A stretch of 64,000 nucleotides of DNA from Scilla litardierei (Eukaryota > Streptophyta > Magnoliopsida > Asparagales > Asparagaceae): positions 106,800,837 to 106,864,836 of the forward strand of contig CM061139.1 in NCBI GenBank assembly GCA_030789695.1, given 5' to 3'. The notes beneath the pieces are model-generated. The model did no database searches. It was given only the letters and a program-made list of their open reading frames with translations, and was not told the DNA's origin. Below, piece after piece: positions 22,111 through 32,080 of this stretch. The position numbers and the translations under genes are program-made. Positions within the stretch are counted from its first letter, which is position 1; every line of letters starts with the position of its first letter.

Positions 22111-22485
22111 GAGAAAACACCCCAAAACAATAAACATTGCAATGTCATAAATGTGGCATTATGAATGTCACAAACTAATATAACCAAGATGTTCTCATAA
22201 ATCTCAATATATGCAATGGCCAAAAGAATCAATATAACCAACATTGTCAAAATTATCATAACATTTGAAATATTTCAAAATATTCACAATAAGCTCAATA
22301 ATATCCAATCATCCACATATTTAAAATTTTCATCATAATTCTCATAACAATGTTGAAAGACTCAAATAATCAATATAAAGAATAACCATTGCTTAACATA
22401 AGAAATGTAACCACATAATCATAATATGTTCAATAAGTCCAAGAAACAAATATATTCAATATGGCAAATATGATGTGTGTGTACC
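22111..22485. other. AT-rich spacer, nothing recognised
   Basis: About 375 bp of AT-rich sequence with irregular AATAT, CATAAT and AATAACC words. I see no ORF, repeat unit or element end. It lies between the Tat-like remnant and the Athila-like LTR remnant. Confidence 0.5.
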
Positions 22486-23816
22486 TGACACGTGCAAAAT
22501 ATTGCATTACTCCTAAGTATAGGAGTTGTCAATGCAATATATCCTGATGAGCTCAGGGTCGATCCACAGGGACAAGTCGTTCTACAATTATATGGATTCA
22601 ATTGATTATGGAAATATAATGGTGAGACTAATGTCGTCTTGTGTTACAAAATTGATGGTATGAATGGGTGATGTGAGTGTTGATCTTGGATGCCTAAAGT
22701 TTGATAGCCAATAGGAGAGGAAGAGATAGAAGGATTTTCATGTGAAGTGGGGTCACTTAGGGTTATTGCGAATGCGATTCCAAAGTCACTCGTGAGTCTT
22801 CTCGGAGTGTACATGAGAGCTAAATCTCAATCCCGCATCCAGGCTAAGGCATGAGGATTAGAAAGTCTAACAATTAAGCACAATGGGGGATGCATAGTGT
22901 GTATTCATTAGGTCTATGGGTTTATATCATATTGCTAGGAAATGCCTCGTGGCACGCCACTCTAAGTTCATTTAGGGCCCCTCACGGGTTTTATGCACGT
23001 AGGCTATGCCTCGTGGCACTCCATTCTCGGATCCATCGATGGGTAGTGTAGGCACTGGTAATGCTAATACCTGTAGGAGATGCCTTGTGGCATTTCATCC
23101 TCATCGAACCACTCAACGGATACTGCATTGTAATATAAAACAAATGCCCATCGATTCAATAACATAAACATTCAATTTGCATTAAGCAATGGAAATCACA
23201 AATCACAAGCCCTAGATTAATCCACAATAAATACAAAGTTAATTCTATTTTTTTAATAATTAGAAAGAGAAGTGTTTTGTTACTAAACATCATCCAATAC
23301 AAATTACAATGCAATAGAATATGAAATACACAAGAAAGGAGATAAAGAGGGATCAAATCTGCGTTTTGGGCGAAGGAATTGAAGCCCTAATCTTCCTCCT
23401 GAGCTCCTCCAAGCCCTAACCCTAAAATCCACGTCTCCTAGCCCTAGGGCATCCAAAGATAATGAAAATGTAGGCTGTAGATTCATATTTAAACAGCCCT
23501 AAACCCCAGTTAATCCGCTCCGTCAATCTTACAAATCGACGGCTCAAAAAACGAGTTGGGTTCAACAGCCGAATCGCATGGAAGAAGGCAGCAGCGCGGT
23601 CAACACGGTCGTGATGCTTAACATGGTCGTGTTACCGCTATTGGCCTTTATATGCTACACAATCGACATGGTCATGTCGAATCACACGACTGTGCTGTTA
23701 CAGTGCTCAAAATCCCGAGCTACTGTTCTTTTTTGGCCATAATTGACACGGTCGTGTCTATGGACGACACGACCATGTGCTTCTGCCGTGTGTTGGATAC
23801 AACAATCGATGACTTC
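22486..23816 (-). repeat. Athila-like LTR remnant I, left part
   Basis: It begins TGACACGTGC and has the same internal order as the solo Athila LTR at 10217 read in the same orientation: a block with GGTCGATCCACAGGGAC, spacer, ORF-less leader, an AT-rich promoter region near 23480, then an array of short inverted boxes. The boxes here are ACACGGTCGTG and CACGACCATG (23595-23800). The LTR continues after a solo Copia LTR insertion (43182 to about 43425), where the same boxes recur. Its far end is not found. The family assignment is tentative. Confidence 0.5.
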
Positions 23817-24344
23817 GTGTTTGATGATAACAAACATGTGCAAACAATTTTATGTGTGTGCAAAGTGTTTTCAGGAGTGGCAAGCTCGTAAATACTCAAA
23901 GGGTGACTTAGTCAAAGTGATGGAGAAACATGCAAAGAAGACTTAGTCAACGTGATGGAGAAATTGCAATTTAGTTGCAATTTGGACTTGGTCAAAGATG
24001 GAGAGATATGGAGAGATCTCATTCATTCCAAAGGGATTGAACCAAATCTCATGCAAATCAATTTGAGATTAAATGAGATCCTATTCAAATTCCATTGCCA
24101 TTCAAATTCAAATCTTATTGCAATCCAAATTCAAACTCCATATACTATTGTGATTAGAAGAGATCTTCCATATGATTGTTTCAAATCCTATACTAATTAG
24201 GATTCCATCCTATCTCCCAGTTTTATGGGATTCTAGTTGATTCTAATTTGATCCCCTTTTCATCTATATAAACCCATTTCCAAAAGGAGAGAAAACAAGG
24301 AGGAACCCAAAAAGGAAATTTCGGCCAACTCAAATAGAATAGCT

Positions 24345-24945
24345 CCTAGCCGCAAGTTGCAAAACCTCATCCCTCCTTCATTGCGTAACTTCAAAGCACC
24401 TCTCCTTCACCTTAGCCACAACATCCCAAGAGCTCTTCATCATCCATTGGCGCAAGCATCAAAGGAAAGCTCCCTCGTCAGCATTGCGCAAGCATACATG
24501 AGAAGGACCTTCAACTCCATTGCGCAACATCAAAGAAGGAGGCTGCAAGTCCCAAGCTCTTCCAAACATCTCCAAGCATCAAAGCTCCATTGCGCAAGCC
24601 ACCATCTCCTTCTCCATTACCGCAACCCAAGAGAGAGGGCTTCTTCAAGGCCGCAAGTTTCAAGCATCAACTCCTTCATTGTGAAACATCCCAATAGCTC
24701 CTCTCATCCCCATTGCGCAAGGTCCCAAGAGCTACAACCCAAAGGCCGCAATTTCCCAAGAGCTCATCCTCCTAGCTGCAACTTGAAGAGCTCATCCAAT
24801 CATCATTACCGCAAGCATCTCAAAGGGGTTCTCCATCCTACAAGGCCACAACTTCAAAGGAGTTCTTCATCTCAAGGCCGCAACACCCAAGTACCCCTTC
24901 ATCCATTGCCGCAAGCTTCAAGGTGGTCCTACACATTGCCGCAAC
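24345..24945 (+). repeat. Degenerate CATTGCCGCAAG minisatellite in the solo LTR
   Basis: Irregular units of roughly 35-50 bp repeat the words CATTGCGCAAG or CATTGCCGCAAG, AAGAGCTC and TTCAAAG. The stretch starts about 75 bp after the TATA box, so it would be transcribed. Athila E inserted within one of its GCCGCAAC words. Confidence 0.7.
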
Positions 24946-26525
24946 TGACGTGCGTTTATATTTCATATATTCACGCACGTTTTCTTTTGTGTTTTCCGCT
25001 ATTTTCCGCCGTCTTGTATTCGTTTTCTCGTGTTTTCTTGTTTTCTTTCACTTTTCCGTGTTTTTGTATGTTTGCAGGAGTTTACCGGCGTAGGGGACAT
25101 AAAACGATGATATCATGAGTCTCTGGAGCAACTGGAGGAGTCACACGTGATCCAGGGGGTCAAACTAAGAAGATCGCATCTTTCAGCCCCTCACCCGACC
25201 GGTTGGTCACTTCCAACCGATCGGGTGATGCACGCGTGCACCACCCGGACACAAGCTGGAGAGGTCAGGAAGTCAACCGGTCAGTTTAGAGAACGGTTCA
25301 CAATGCCCCAACTCTCTGGAATTTGATGCTGAATGCCAACCGATCGGGTGACCTTCACCCAATCGGTTCACCTATAGCCAATTCTCCGAAGCCAAGACAC
25401 GGAGAGCTCAACCGACCGGTTCACCCGACGGCGCGAAGATCCAACCGGTCAGCTTCAACCCTCAACCGACCGTGCCGTATGACCGGGTGAAGTCCCATGC
25501 TGAGCTACCGAAGAACGAAGCAGGTAACCCGATCGGTTGACTTTTCAATCGATTGGGTGATATCGTTTTCTATATATATGACCCCTAGATTTTCCAGAAA
25601 CGAGAGTGGTTATTTTTTGCTCTCAGTTGAAGGCTGTACTTTTTCAGATATTAGTAAGTTGTCTGATCTTTGTTAAACTTTAATATAGTGTTATTTGCAT
25701 TGCTCTTACTACTTTTTGATCGCCTGATCATGTTTCTAACGGTCGATTTTGATTTAGATTGCTTTTTAGTAAATATGTGTGAGTAGTTCCCAAATCTGAG
25801 ATTTAGGTGGAAATTCCTTTGTGGGTTCTCCCCGATGCGTCCATAGGACTAGGAAATCTATAGGGATTAGGAATCTATCGGTTACGCTGGGTGTTTTATT
25901 GTCATCGGCGGGAAAAAGACCGCCTTTGACCATTGGGCCAAGGGGGAATAAACTTGGCGGTTGACTCCCTAGCCATAGCTCATGCCCTTAGCGTAGACGT
26001 CGAATCCTAGTGCGCGGGAGTGACAGGATGAGGCGTTGGGAATTATCGTTGCGAGCTTAGTGCTCCCGGAGTCGGTCATTGTTAATGGACATGGGAATGC
26101 CCACTGACCAAACCCGGGAAGTCCGGTGTATCATCCTGGGCACCGACCGGAATATCGGGCCCATGGGACACTGTTACCACTCTTAGAGGCAACGTCTCAC
26201 CACTAGACCCTAATTCCGATCGTTATCCTACCCGTAGGCCGTATCGGCGAGAATCACACGATAGGATGGAAACCGAAGTCCCGGGTTTTCCCTTTATATT
26301 GTTTATCCCTCGTATTCTATTTTCTGTGACAACCCATCATCCGATTCGGGCTAGCTCGCCCATGGGGTGAATCAGATCCTTCTTGACACAAGCACAACCA
26401 CGCCTCCCTGAGTTCGACCCCTAAGCCACACTACAACACCGTGCGTTTGCAGTTATAAATATTTAAATCTCACGCCCCCAATTATATATTGCACACATCT
26501 GACGCGCAAAACGCAGGGGACGTCA
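24946..26525 (+). repeat. 5' LTR of Athila E
   Basis: The 1580-bp LTR has the same ends as the 3' LTR (41047-42634, 1588 bp) and is similar throughout, with scattered substitutions and a small indel near 25615. An array of CCGATCGGGTGA-type boxes (25190-25562) lies directly upstream of the TATA-like TATATATATG at 25571-25580. The stretch 25640-26520 is a non-coding leader. Confidence 0.93.
25190..25580 (+). promoter_or_regulatory. Athila U3 box array and TATA, 5' LTR
   Basis: Paired inverted boxes (CACCCGACCGGTTGG/CCAACCGATCGGGTG and variants) fill the stretch up to the TATA box at 25571. Cores are CCGATCGG or CCGGTCGG flanked by GTGA or TTGA. The 3' LTR copy is at 41290-41680. Confidence 0.82.
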
Positions 26526-26532
26526 AGCTTTA

Positions 26533-26550
26533 TGGCGTCGTTGCCGGGGA
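26533..26550 (+). other. Primer binding site of Athila E (tRNA-Asp type)
   Basis: TGGCGTCGTTGCCGGGGA starts seven bases after the LTR and differs at one base from the TGGCGCCGTTGCCGGGGA site complementary to plant tRNA-Asp, the usual Athila primer. Confidence 0.85.
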
Positions 26551-26804
26551 GGCAACATGCTTGTTATTTTAGGATCTCATGAACCCTTGAGTCTAGCTCT
26601 CATCCCTATCTCACGATAATTTTCGCACTCTACACTTTTTGATTTCACTTGTACATATTGTAAATAGTAGTTGTATAGAACTGATTGACTGAGTCGCTGT
26701 GCTGCTATCGCTACATTTGCCTCCCATTTATGCAACCTGTGCTTTTGACATGTTTGCTATATGTGCAGTTCTCTCTCTCTCCTTTCTTATAGGTTTTCTG
26801 CCCC

Positions 26805-27007
26805 ATGACAAGGATGTTGTATGCCGTTTCGGGCGATATCTGGGATCATTCGCACCACATCCGCTGCTTAGCACAAACCTTGGCAGAATCCCTAAATGCT
26901 TCTAATATTCTAACCCTTCTGTCTACTGCTGTGGAAAATCAGAGAAGGTATCATGATATGCAGCAGGATCCAGTCACGACAACTCTCCTTCCTCCTGATG
27001 ATGTGGC
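26805..27007 (+). pseudogene. Short N-terminal gag remnant of Athila E
   Basis: An ATG at 26805 opens 67 codons with no recognisable gag domain before Copia F interrupts. The frame resumes in phase at 33815, directly in the linker upstream of RT. So even before F arrived, E had only this short leader in place of a gag of several hundred residues and a protease. It is a deletion derivative. Confidence 0.65.
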
Positions 27008-28737
27008 TGTAGTGCCCTGCGGTAGCTACTACACACGTACTAGAGGGGGGGTGAATAGTACTTAAAATAATCAAGATAGTTATTCCTAATTATTGTGCAA
27101 GAAACAAACAACAATGCGGAATTAAACAACTATCAACAAGAAATAAACAACGCAAACAAAGTATGTTACTGGGTTCGGATCCACCCAAGTCTCCCCGACT
27201 TGTTCCCGGTGATCCTACGTCCCAACCACCCGGATCCCCTCCGGATACTTGAGTTAGCAACCCTAACTCAAGATTTCCACTATGAAATACTTGTGAAAAA
27301 CCTTCACAAGTCAAATCATACAAATGACATGTGACTCCCACAAACCGGGATCACACCCTCTCTCACAACCGAGAGACACAATTCAAATACGATTGAAATG
27401 AAATAAACTCTTACCTTACAAAATCCTATGCCTTGAGTATACTTACCAAATTAGGGCAATGATGGATTTTGAGGAGAGAATGTCACCAAACCGAATCTCC
27501 ACCAATAAGATCAGCGATCGAAGGCTAGGATGGAGGATGGTGACTTTGGATCAAGCTCTTGGCTTGGAAGGCTCACAATGGAGAGAATCTCTCTTGAGGA
27601 AATGGCTCAAAGAGTTGAGGGAGAGATTCTTATGAGGAAGAGAAAGCTTTAGAATGGAGTTGAATAGCTTCTCTTAGATTTCTCCAAATCTCTAAAATGG
27701 CAGCCTTGGATCTTATGACAGAGCCCCTCCAACTATATATAGGATAGAGGAGAGAGAGAGAGAAAAACGTTTCAAGAGAAACTCCAACGGCTCTTTTCTG
27801 AACCCAACTAGTCGGTCAAAGAACAACCACCGACCGACTAGTTCATTTACTAGTCGGTTGGTCAATCAATGTAGACCAACTAATGGAAGAACAGCCAAGA
27901 AGTCGAAGTACAGGCAAAGACAACTAGTCTGTCTAAGAAGACTTGCCGACCAACTAGTTTCACAACTAGTCGGTCGGTGAATGATCTTTGACCGACTAAC
28001 GTCGAAATAGAATAGGTTGACTTCAAGATGACTTAGTCGGTTTAAGAACAAATGCTGACCGACTAGTTTCTCAACTAGTCGGTCCGTAAACATTCTTTGA
28101 CCGACTAACTCGAAACAGTAGCTCAGGCTGAAAATGACTGTACACAACTAGTCGGTCTAAGAAGGATTGCTGACCGACTAGATCGTCATCTAGTCGGTCG
28201 GTGACTCTTCTTTGACCGACTAACTGTAGTCATAGAAAGAGCTGAATTAGAGAAGGCAAACTAGTCGGTTTAATTAGAGTTTCCGATCGACTAGATCGTC
28301 ATCTAGTCGGTTGGTGACTCTTCTTGAACCAACTAACATGCACTCGAAGCCGAGGGAAGAAGCGATAGGCTTCGGGAAAGTTTCTAATGGCTTCTATGAT
28401 AATCCTAGCTCTAAGATATGAGCGAAATGAAGATTATAAAGTAAGTCCTACTCAAGGCTTAACATTCTAATCTATGAAGCTAGAAGACTATAAAATAAAC
28501 CTTACGAGCCGTCTTCAAAGCTTCAATCTTCATTCCTCTTGACTTTAATATTGCTCCTTGAGCTTCAACGAAGCTCCAGGCACACGATCATGCGTATTGA
28601 GAAGTCTTGAGACGTCGCTTTTGATGTACGTGGTATTTTGGCGACGATCTCCATAACTGTGCTCACAAATAAGTTAGTATACATTATTTATGTTTGCTCA
28701 TCATCCAAAACCAAATCCGGGGAATCATATCACAACA
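27008..28737 (-). repeat. 3' LTR of Copia F
   Basis: The 1730-bp LTR runs TGTAGTGCCC...CACAACA on the plus strand. In element orientation a TATA-like box lies at 27741-27734, with the inverted-decamer array at 27808-28335 upstream. It pairs with the 5' LTR at 32081-33809, whose last bases read TA rather than CA through one substitution. Confidence 0.93.
27808..28335 (-). promoter_or_regulatory. U3 four-box array of Copia F (3' LTR copy)
   Basis: Five modules of CTAGTCGGTC/GACCGACTAG boxes lie next to the TATA-like box. The other LTR has the same array at 32880-33408. About half of all LTR-LTR differences seen by eye fall in this third of the LTR, several of them in CG positions of the boxes. 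Confidence 0.85.
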
Positions 28738-28751
28738 TTCTCCCCCTTTTT
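28738..28751 (-). other. Polypurine tract of Copia F
   Basis: On the minus strand AAAAAGGGGGAGAA directly precedes the 3' LTR, as expected for a SIRE-like element. Confidence 0.85.
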
Positions 28752-29834
28752 GGTGATGACAAACCAACATAAATAATAATCAATAATAATGATTCAATAG
28801 AAATTTACTTACTCTCCCTGCATTAATGACACGTTAGTTCCATATTCAATAAAATTCATTCGCATCATGCAGATGAGGAAGATATGAAATATGAACCACA
28901 TATTGACATATAGGATCTAAATCCATTTTCTATCTTCACTCCCCCTGAATCTAATACATCAAATTAGATTCATGGTAAATTCCTTTGAATTATTAATTAG
29001 CACATTGTCATTATTATATCTCTCCCCCTTTGGCATTAGCAAAAAGAGCGGGAGTAGATCAACGACAAAACCAATGGCTAAAAATAACGCATGGGAGTCG
29101 AAGAATACGACCATGGTCCAAAATGACACCAAAGAAAAATATCAAATGTAAAAAACCGAATAAAAGTAAAGCGAGTCAATGAGACCAAAGTCGAAAATCG
29201 AAAACCGAAATCATAAAACCATCGGCGAAAATCGAAAAACGAAATCATCAAATCTAAAAAAAATTCACTTATTGAGTTTTGGAACATACTCTCCAAAATC
29301 AATAGAATGCATGGAAAACAATTCTATGTTTCCATAGAAGGAATTCTATTAAATCCATAAAATCGTCGAACGACGAAATCAACATCAGATTCAAAAAATC
29401 CAATGAGAGTACCAAATGTAGCATGCTAGAACATATGGCATACACTAATCTAGCACACTAGGATTCAAATTGAAACAAAATGATACCAATCGTAATATAT
29501 TCTACCAATGGATACCAATGAGAATCAAAAGTATGAATATACTTACAACATTACGCTCCCCCTACTTTGGTGCATCACTTAAGCACCAACAACTCCAATT
29601 GAATGAAAAATCCTTGCAAATCACGGAGTTGGTAGGGTTGGTATCCCATGGTGGATTTAACCTAGAGAATATCATTTTGGTATCCAAAAAATCTTTTTGG
29701 ATCCTATGGGTTAGGCAATAAATTTAGCGAACTAAATTCAAATTAAATGTAACACATTCTTACCACAATTGCTTTGGTACCCAAAAAAAATGAAATAAAA
29801 CACATGTTATCAAGCAATGAAGGGTCAAAGGAAA
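28752..29834 (-). other. Non-coding internal region of Copia F
   Basis: About 1.1 kb, AT-rich, with no ORF showing protease, integrase or RT motifs on either strand. Repeated CGAAAATCG/CGAAATCAT words occur at about 29180-29260. It replaces the pol gene of an autonomous relative. Confidence 0.7.
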
Positions 29835-32039
29835 CTAACCCTTCGGAAACCAAGTCCAAGATGAACTTGATTTCCCAACATAATCATCATTCAAAATAAC
29901 ATCATTAATAAACGATTTCACATACAAATTCTTATTATGCATGCTTGTGTTCTTCGGACCCCAAATGGTGTATGTCTTGGGAGTCCTAATCCTATTGGAA
30001 ACATGCATATGTTGTTGATTTCTATGTGATGCATGTCGTGGGTAAGCATATGGCATTCGATGCAAAGGTGCATGACGATAATTATTCATATGAGAATGAG
30101 GATGAACATATGAATGTGGAGGAACACGTGCATGAGTGTGTCTCACATGGTGTGCACGTGCTCGTGGATGCGGAGCATAGAAATCGGCATATGTGCTAAC
30201 ATGTGGAGTAGGATTTGTGTTCCTACGTTGCATGATATACATGAAAGCATGACCCTTCTTTGGAGGTCCACCCAAAGTGGGTTTCTTTCCAAATGGGGGC
30301 GTGTTCCTAGCGGAAGCACCATTGGTAGAAGAACTACCCATGAAGTGTTTACTTCCACTAGTAGAAGCATCGGAAGATGGCCTAACAAAGGTGGCGAACA
30401 ATTTGGATGAATCTCCCATCTTATACCCCAAACCAATGTGATGGTTGTCCGGAGGTAAATCATTTAGGATATTATCCAACTTGCCCTTACCTTTGTTGAA
30501 TTCATGAATTCGGCCTAATGTGCTCTCATGCTTCTCGGTGAGAGAATGCAAAGAAGCATCCAAAGTGGACACTTGTGATGCGAGAGCACAAACACGTGAC
30601 TTGAGATTTTTATTCTCAATACTCAAAGTTGAGATTTGAGACGTCAAATCCGCTATCACATGTTCATCCGAATCTTCGATGTGAACATGCTCAAGTTGAG
30701 ATTTGAGATTTACAATCTCATTTCTCAACTCTTCAACAACGGTGTCGTTGTTGACAATGCAAGGCTTAGGCGAGTTTTTAAGGCTATCTGATTCATTTTT
30801 AGTCTTCATAAACTTAGTAGCCATATTAGAAAACTTATTCCAAAGTTGTTCGTTGGCTAATCTAAGTTCATCATTGGTTACCTCTTCGCCTTCATCCTCG
30901 CTTCCATCCTCACTTTCATCGGAGGAGGTGTCTTCATCACGATCCTCTTTGCTCATGAAGCACGTGTGTGCTTTTTCCACTCTTTCATCGTCCGACTCTC
31001 CACTTGAGGAATCGGAGTCGGTGAAAGTGCCGACAAGCCCTTTCTTATGCTTTCTCGACTTGTCGTGCTTGGATGCCTTCCACTTCCCCTTATGTTTGTA
31101 GAGAGGACAATCCGGCTTGATATGTCCTGGCTTATTGCATTTATAACACACGGGAGTAGAAGCATTAGTCGAAATAAATTTTGATTTACGATTCAACTTA
31201 CCTTGTCGGAAGAATCGGATGAACTTCTTTGCCATATCGGCCAAAGCTTCCATGTCCAACTCATCGTCCGATTCTTCTTCCGATTCTTCATCATCGGTAG
31301 ATGGAGCGGCCTTGTATGCAATCGCCTTTTTCTTAGGCTCGTCTTTCTTCAAGTACGACTTCATCTTTTCTTTCATCATGAGCTTGCTATCCTTGCGTAC
31401 CTCGTATGACATCAAGGTACCCATTAGTTGAGTAACCGTATAAGTTTTCATGTCATTACCTTCCTCGATGGCGAAGGTACGCTTCTCCCAACAAGAAGGA
31501 AGTCCATCGATTATCTTCGAGACTTTCTCCTTTTGGGTGTAGGTCTTCCCAAGAGCTTCCAACTCGTTTGTGATGTCGACGAATCGAGCATAATACTCTT
31601 TCATCTTTTCACCCTGCAGCATATGAAATAATTCGAAATCTTTATTCACTAGCACGAGTTTAGAATCTTTTACCTGACTCGTCCCTTCATGTAAGATGAG
31701 GAGGGAGTTCCATATTTGATATGCACTCTTACATGTGCATATCTTGTTGAAGTCCTCGGGCTCCAATGCGCATTGCAAGGCATTCATTGCCTTGGCATTA
31801 CTTACCTCCGCGGAGACCTCCGCGGGAGTCCACTTTGCGAAATCTTGTTCGGAGGGCTCGACGTACTCATTCATCGTGGCTCTCCAAAGTGAAGCACTCC
31901 GAAGGAACGTTTCCATTCGGCATTTCCAGTACCCGTAGTTGGTACCATTGAAGGAGGGAGGCCTAGATGAAGATTGCCCTTCCAAAACTGAAGAAGCTCC
32001 TTGACGATCCTTGAAGACATTGTAGTCGTTGTTTGTCAT
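29835..32039 (-). CDS. Gag of gag-only Copia element F
   Basis: An intact 734-codon frame starts at ATG 32039, 27 bases after the primer site. A UBN2-type gag domain covers about residues 30-230 (YGYWKCRMET; ALQCALEPEDF; HEGTS). An acidic stretch follows near 245-265, a single CCHC knuckle (CYKCNKPGH, about 296-310), S/D/E-rich tracts, a long predicted coiled coil (about 406-513) and an unusual histidine-rich segment (about 616-676). The C-terminus contains YTIWGPKN, resembling the gag-protease border of SIRE elements, but the frame then stops. The protein would form particles; reverse transcription would need pol from another element. Confidence 0.92.
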   Translation of the reverse strand: MTNNDYNVFKDRQGASSVLEGQSSSRPPSFNGTNYGYWKCRMETFLRSASLWRATMNEYVEPSEQDFAKWTPAEVSAEVSNAKAMNALQCALEPEDFNKICTCKSAYQIWNSLLILHEGTSQVKDSKLVLVNKDFELFHMLQGEKMKEYYARFVDITNELEALGKTYTQKEKVSKIIDGLPSCWEKRTFAIEEGNDMKTYTVTQLMGTLMSYEVRKDSKLMMKEKMKSYLKKDEPKKKAIAYKAAPSTDDEESEEESDDELDMEALADMAKKFIRFFRQGKLNRKSKFISTNASTPVCYKCNKPGHIKPDCPLYKHKGKWKASKHDKSRKHKKGLVGTFTDSDSSSGESDDERVEKAHTCFMSKEDRDEDTSSDESEDGSEDEGEEVTNDELRLANEQLWNKFSNMATKFMKTKNESDSLKNSPKPCIVNNDTVVEELRNEIVNLKSQLEHVHIEDSDEHVIADLTSQISTLSIENKNLKSRVCALASQVSTLDASLHSLTEKHESTLGRIHEFNKGKGKLDNILNDLPPDNHHIGLGYKMGDSSKLFATFVRPSSDASTSGSKHFMGSSSTNGASARNTPPFGKKPTLGGPPKKGHAFMYIMQRRNTNPTPHVSTYADFYAPHPRARAHHVRHTHARVPPHSYVHPHSHMNNYRHAPLHRMPYAYPRHASHRNQQHMHVSNRIRTPKTYTIWGPKNTSMHNKNLYVKSFINDVILNDDYVGKSSSSWTWFPKG

Positions 32040-32065
32040 GGCTTTGACTTTGTAGCTTTAAACTT

Positions 32066-32078
32066 GGCTCTGATACCA
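32066..32078 (-). other. Primer binding site of Copia F (tRNA-iMet)
   Basis: The minus strand reads TGGTATCAGAGCC, a perfect initiator-Met primer site two bases from the LTR end. Confidence 0.92.
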
Positions 32079-32080
32079 AT

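Noticed and set aside
24357..25118. 253-codon plus-strand frame
   Set aside because: It runs through a minisatellite and across the E LTR boundary, so it is an artefact of the repeat and the insertion.
26533..26550. tRNA gene fragments at the primer sites
   Set aside because: Matches cover only the tRNA 3' end complement next to LTRs, as in primer sites; no cloverleaf.
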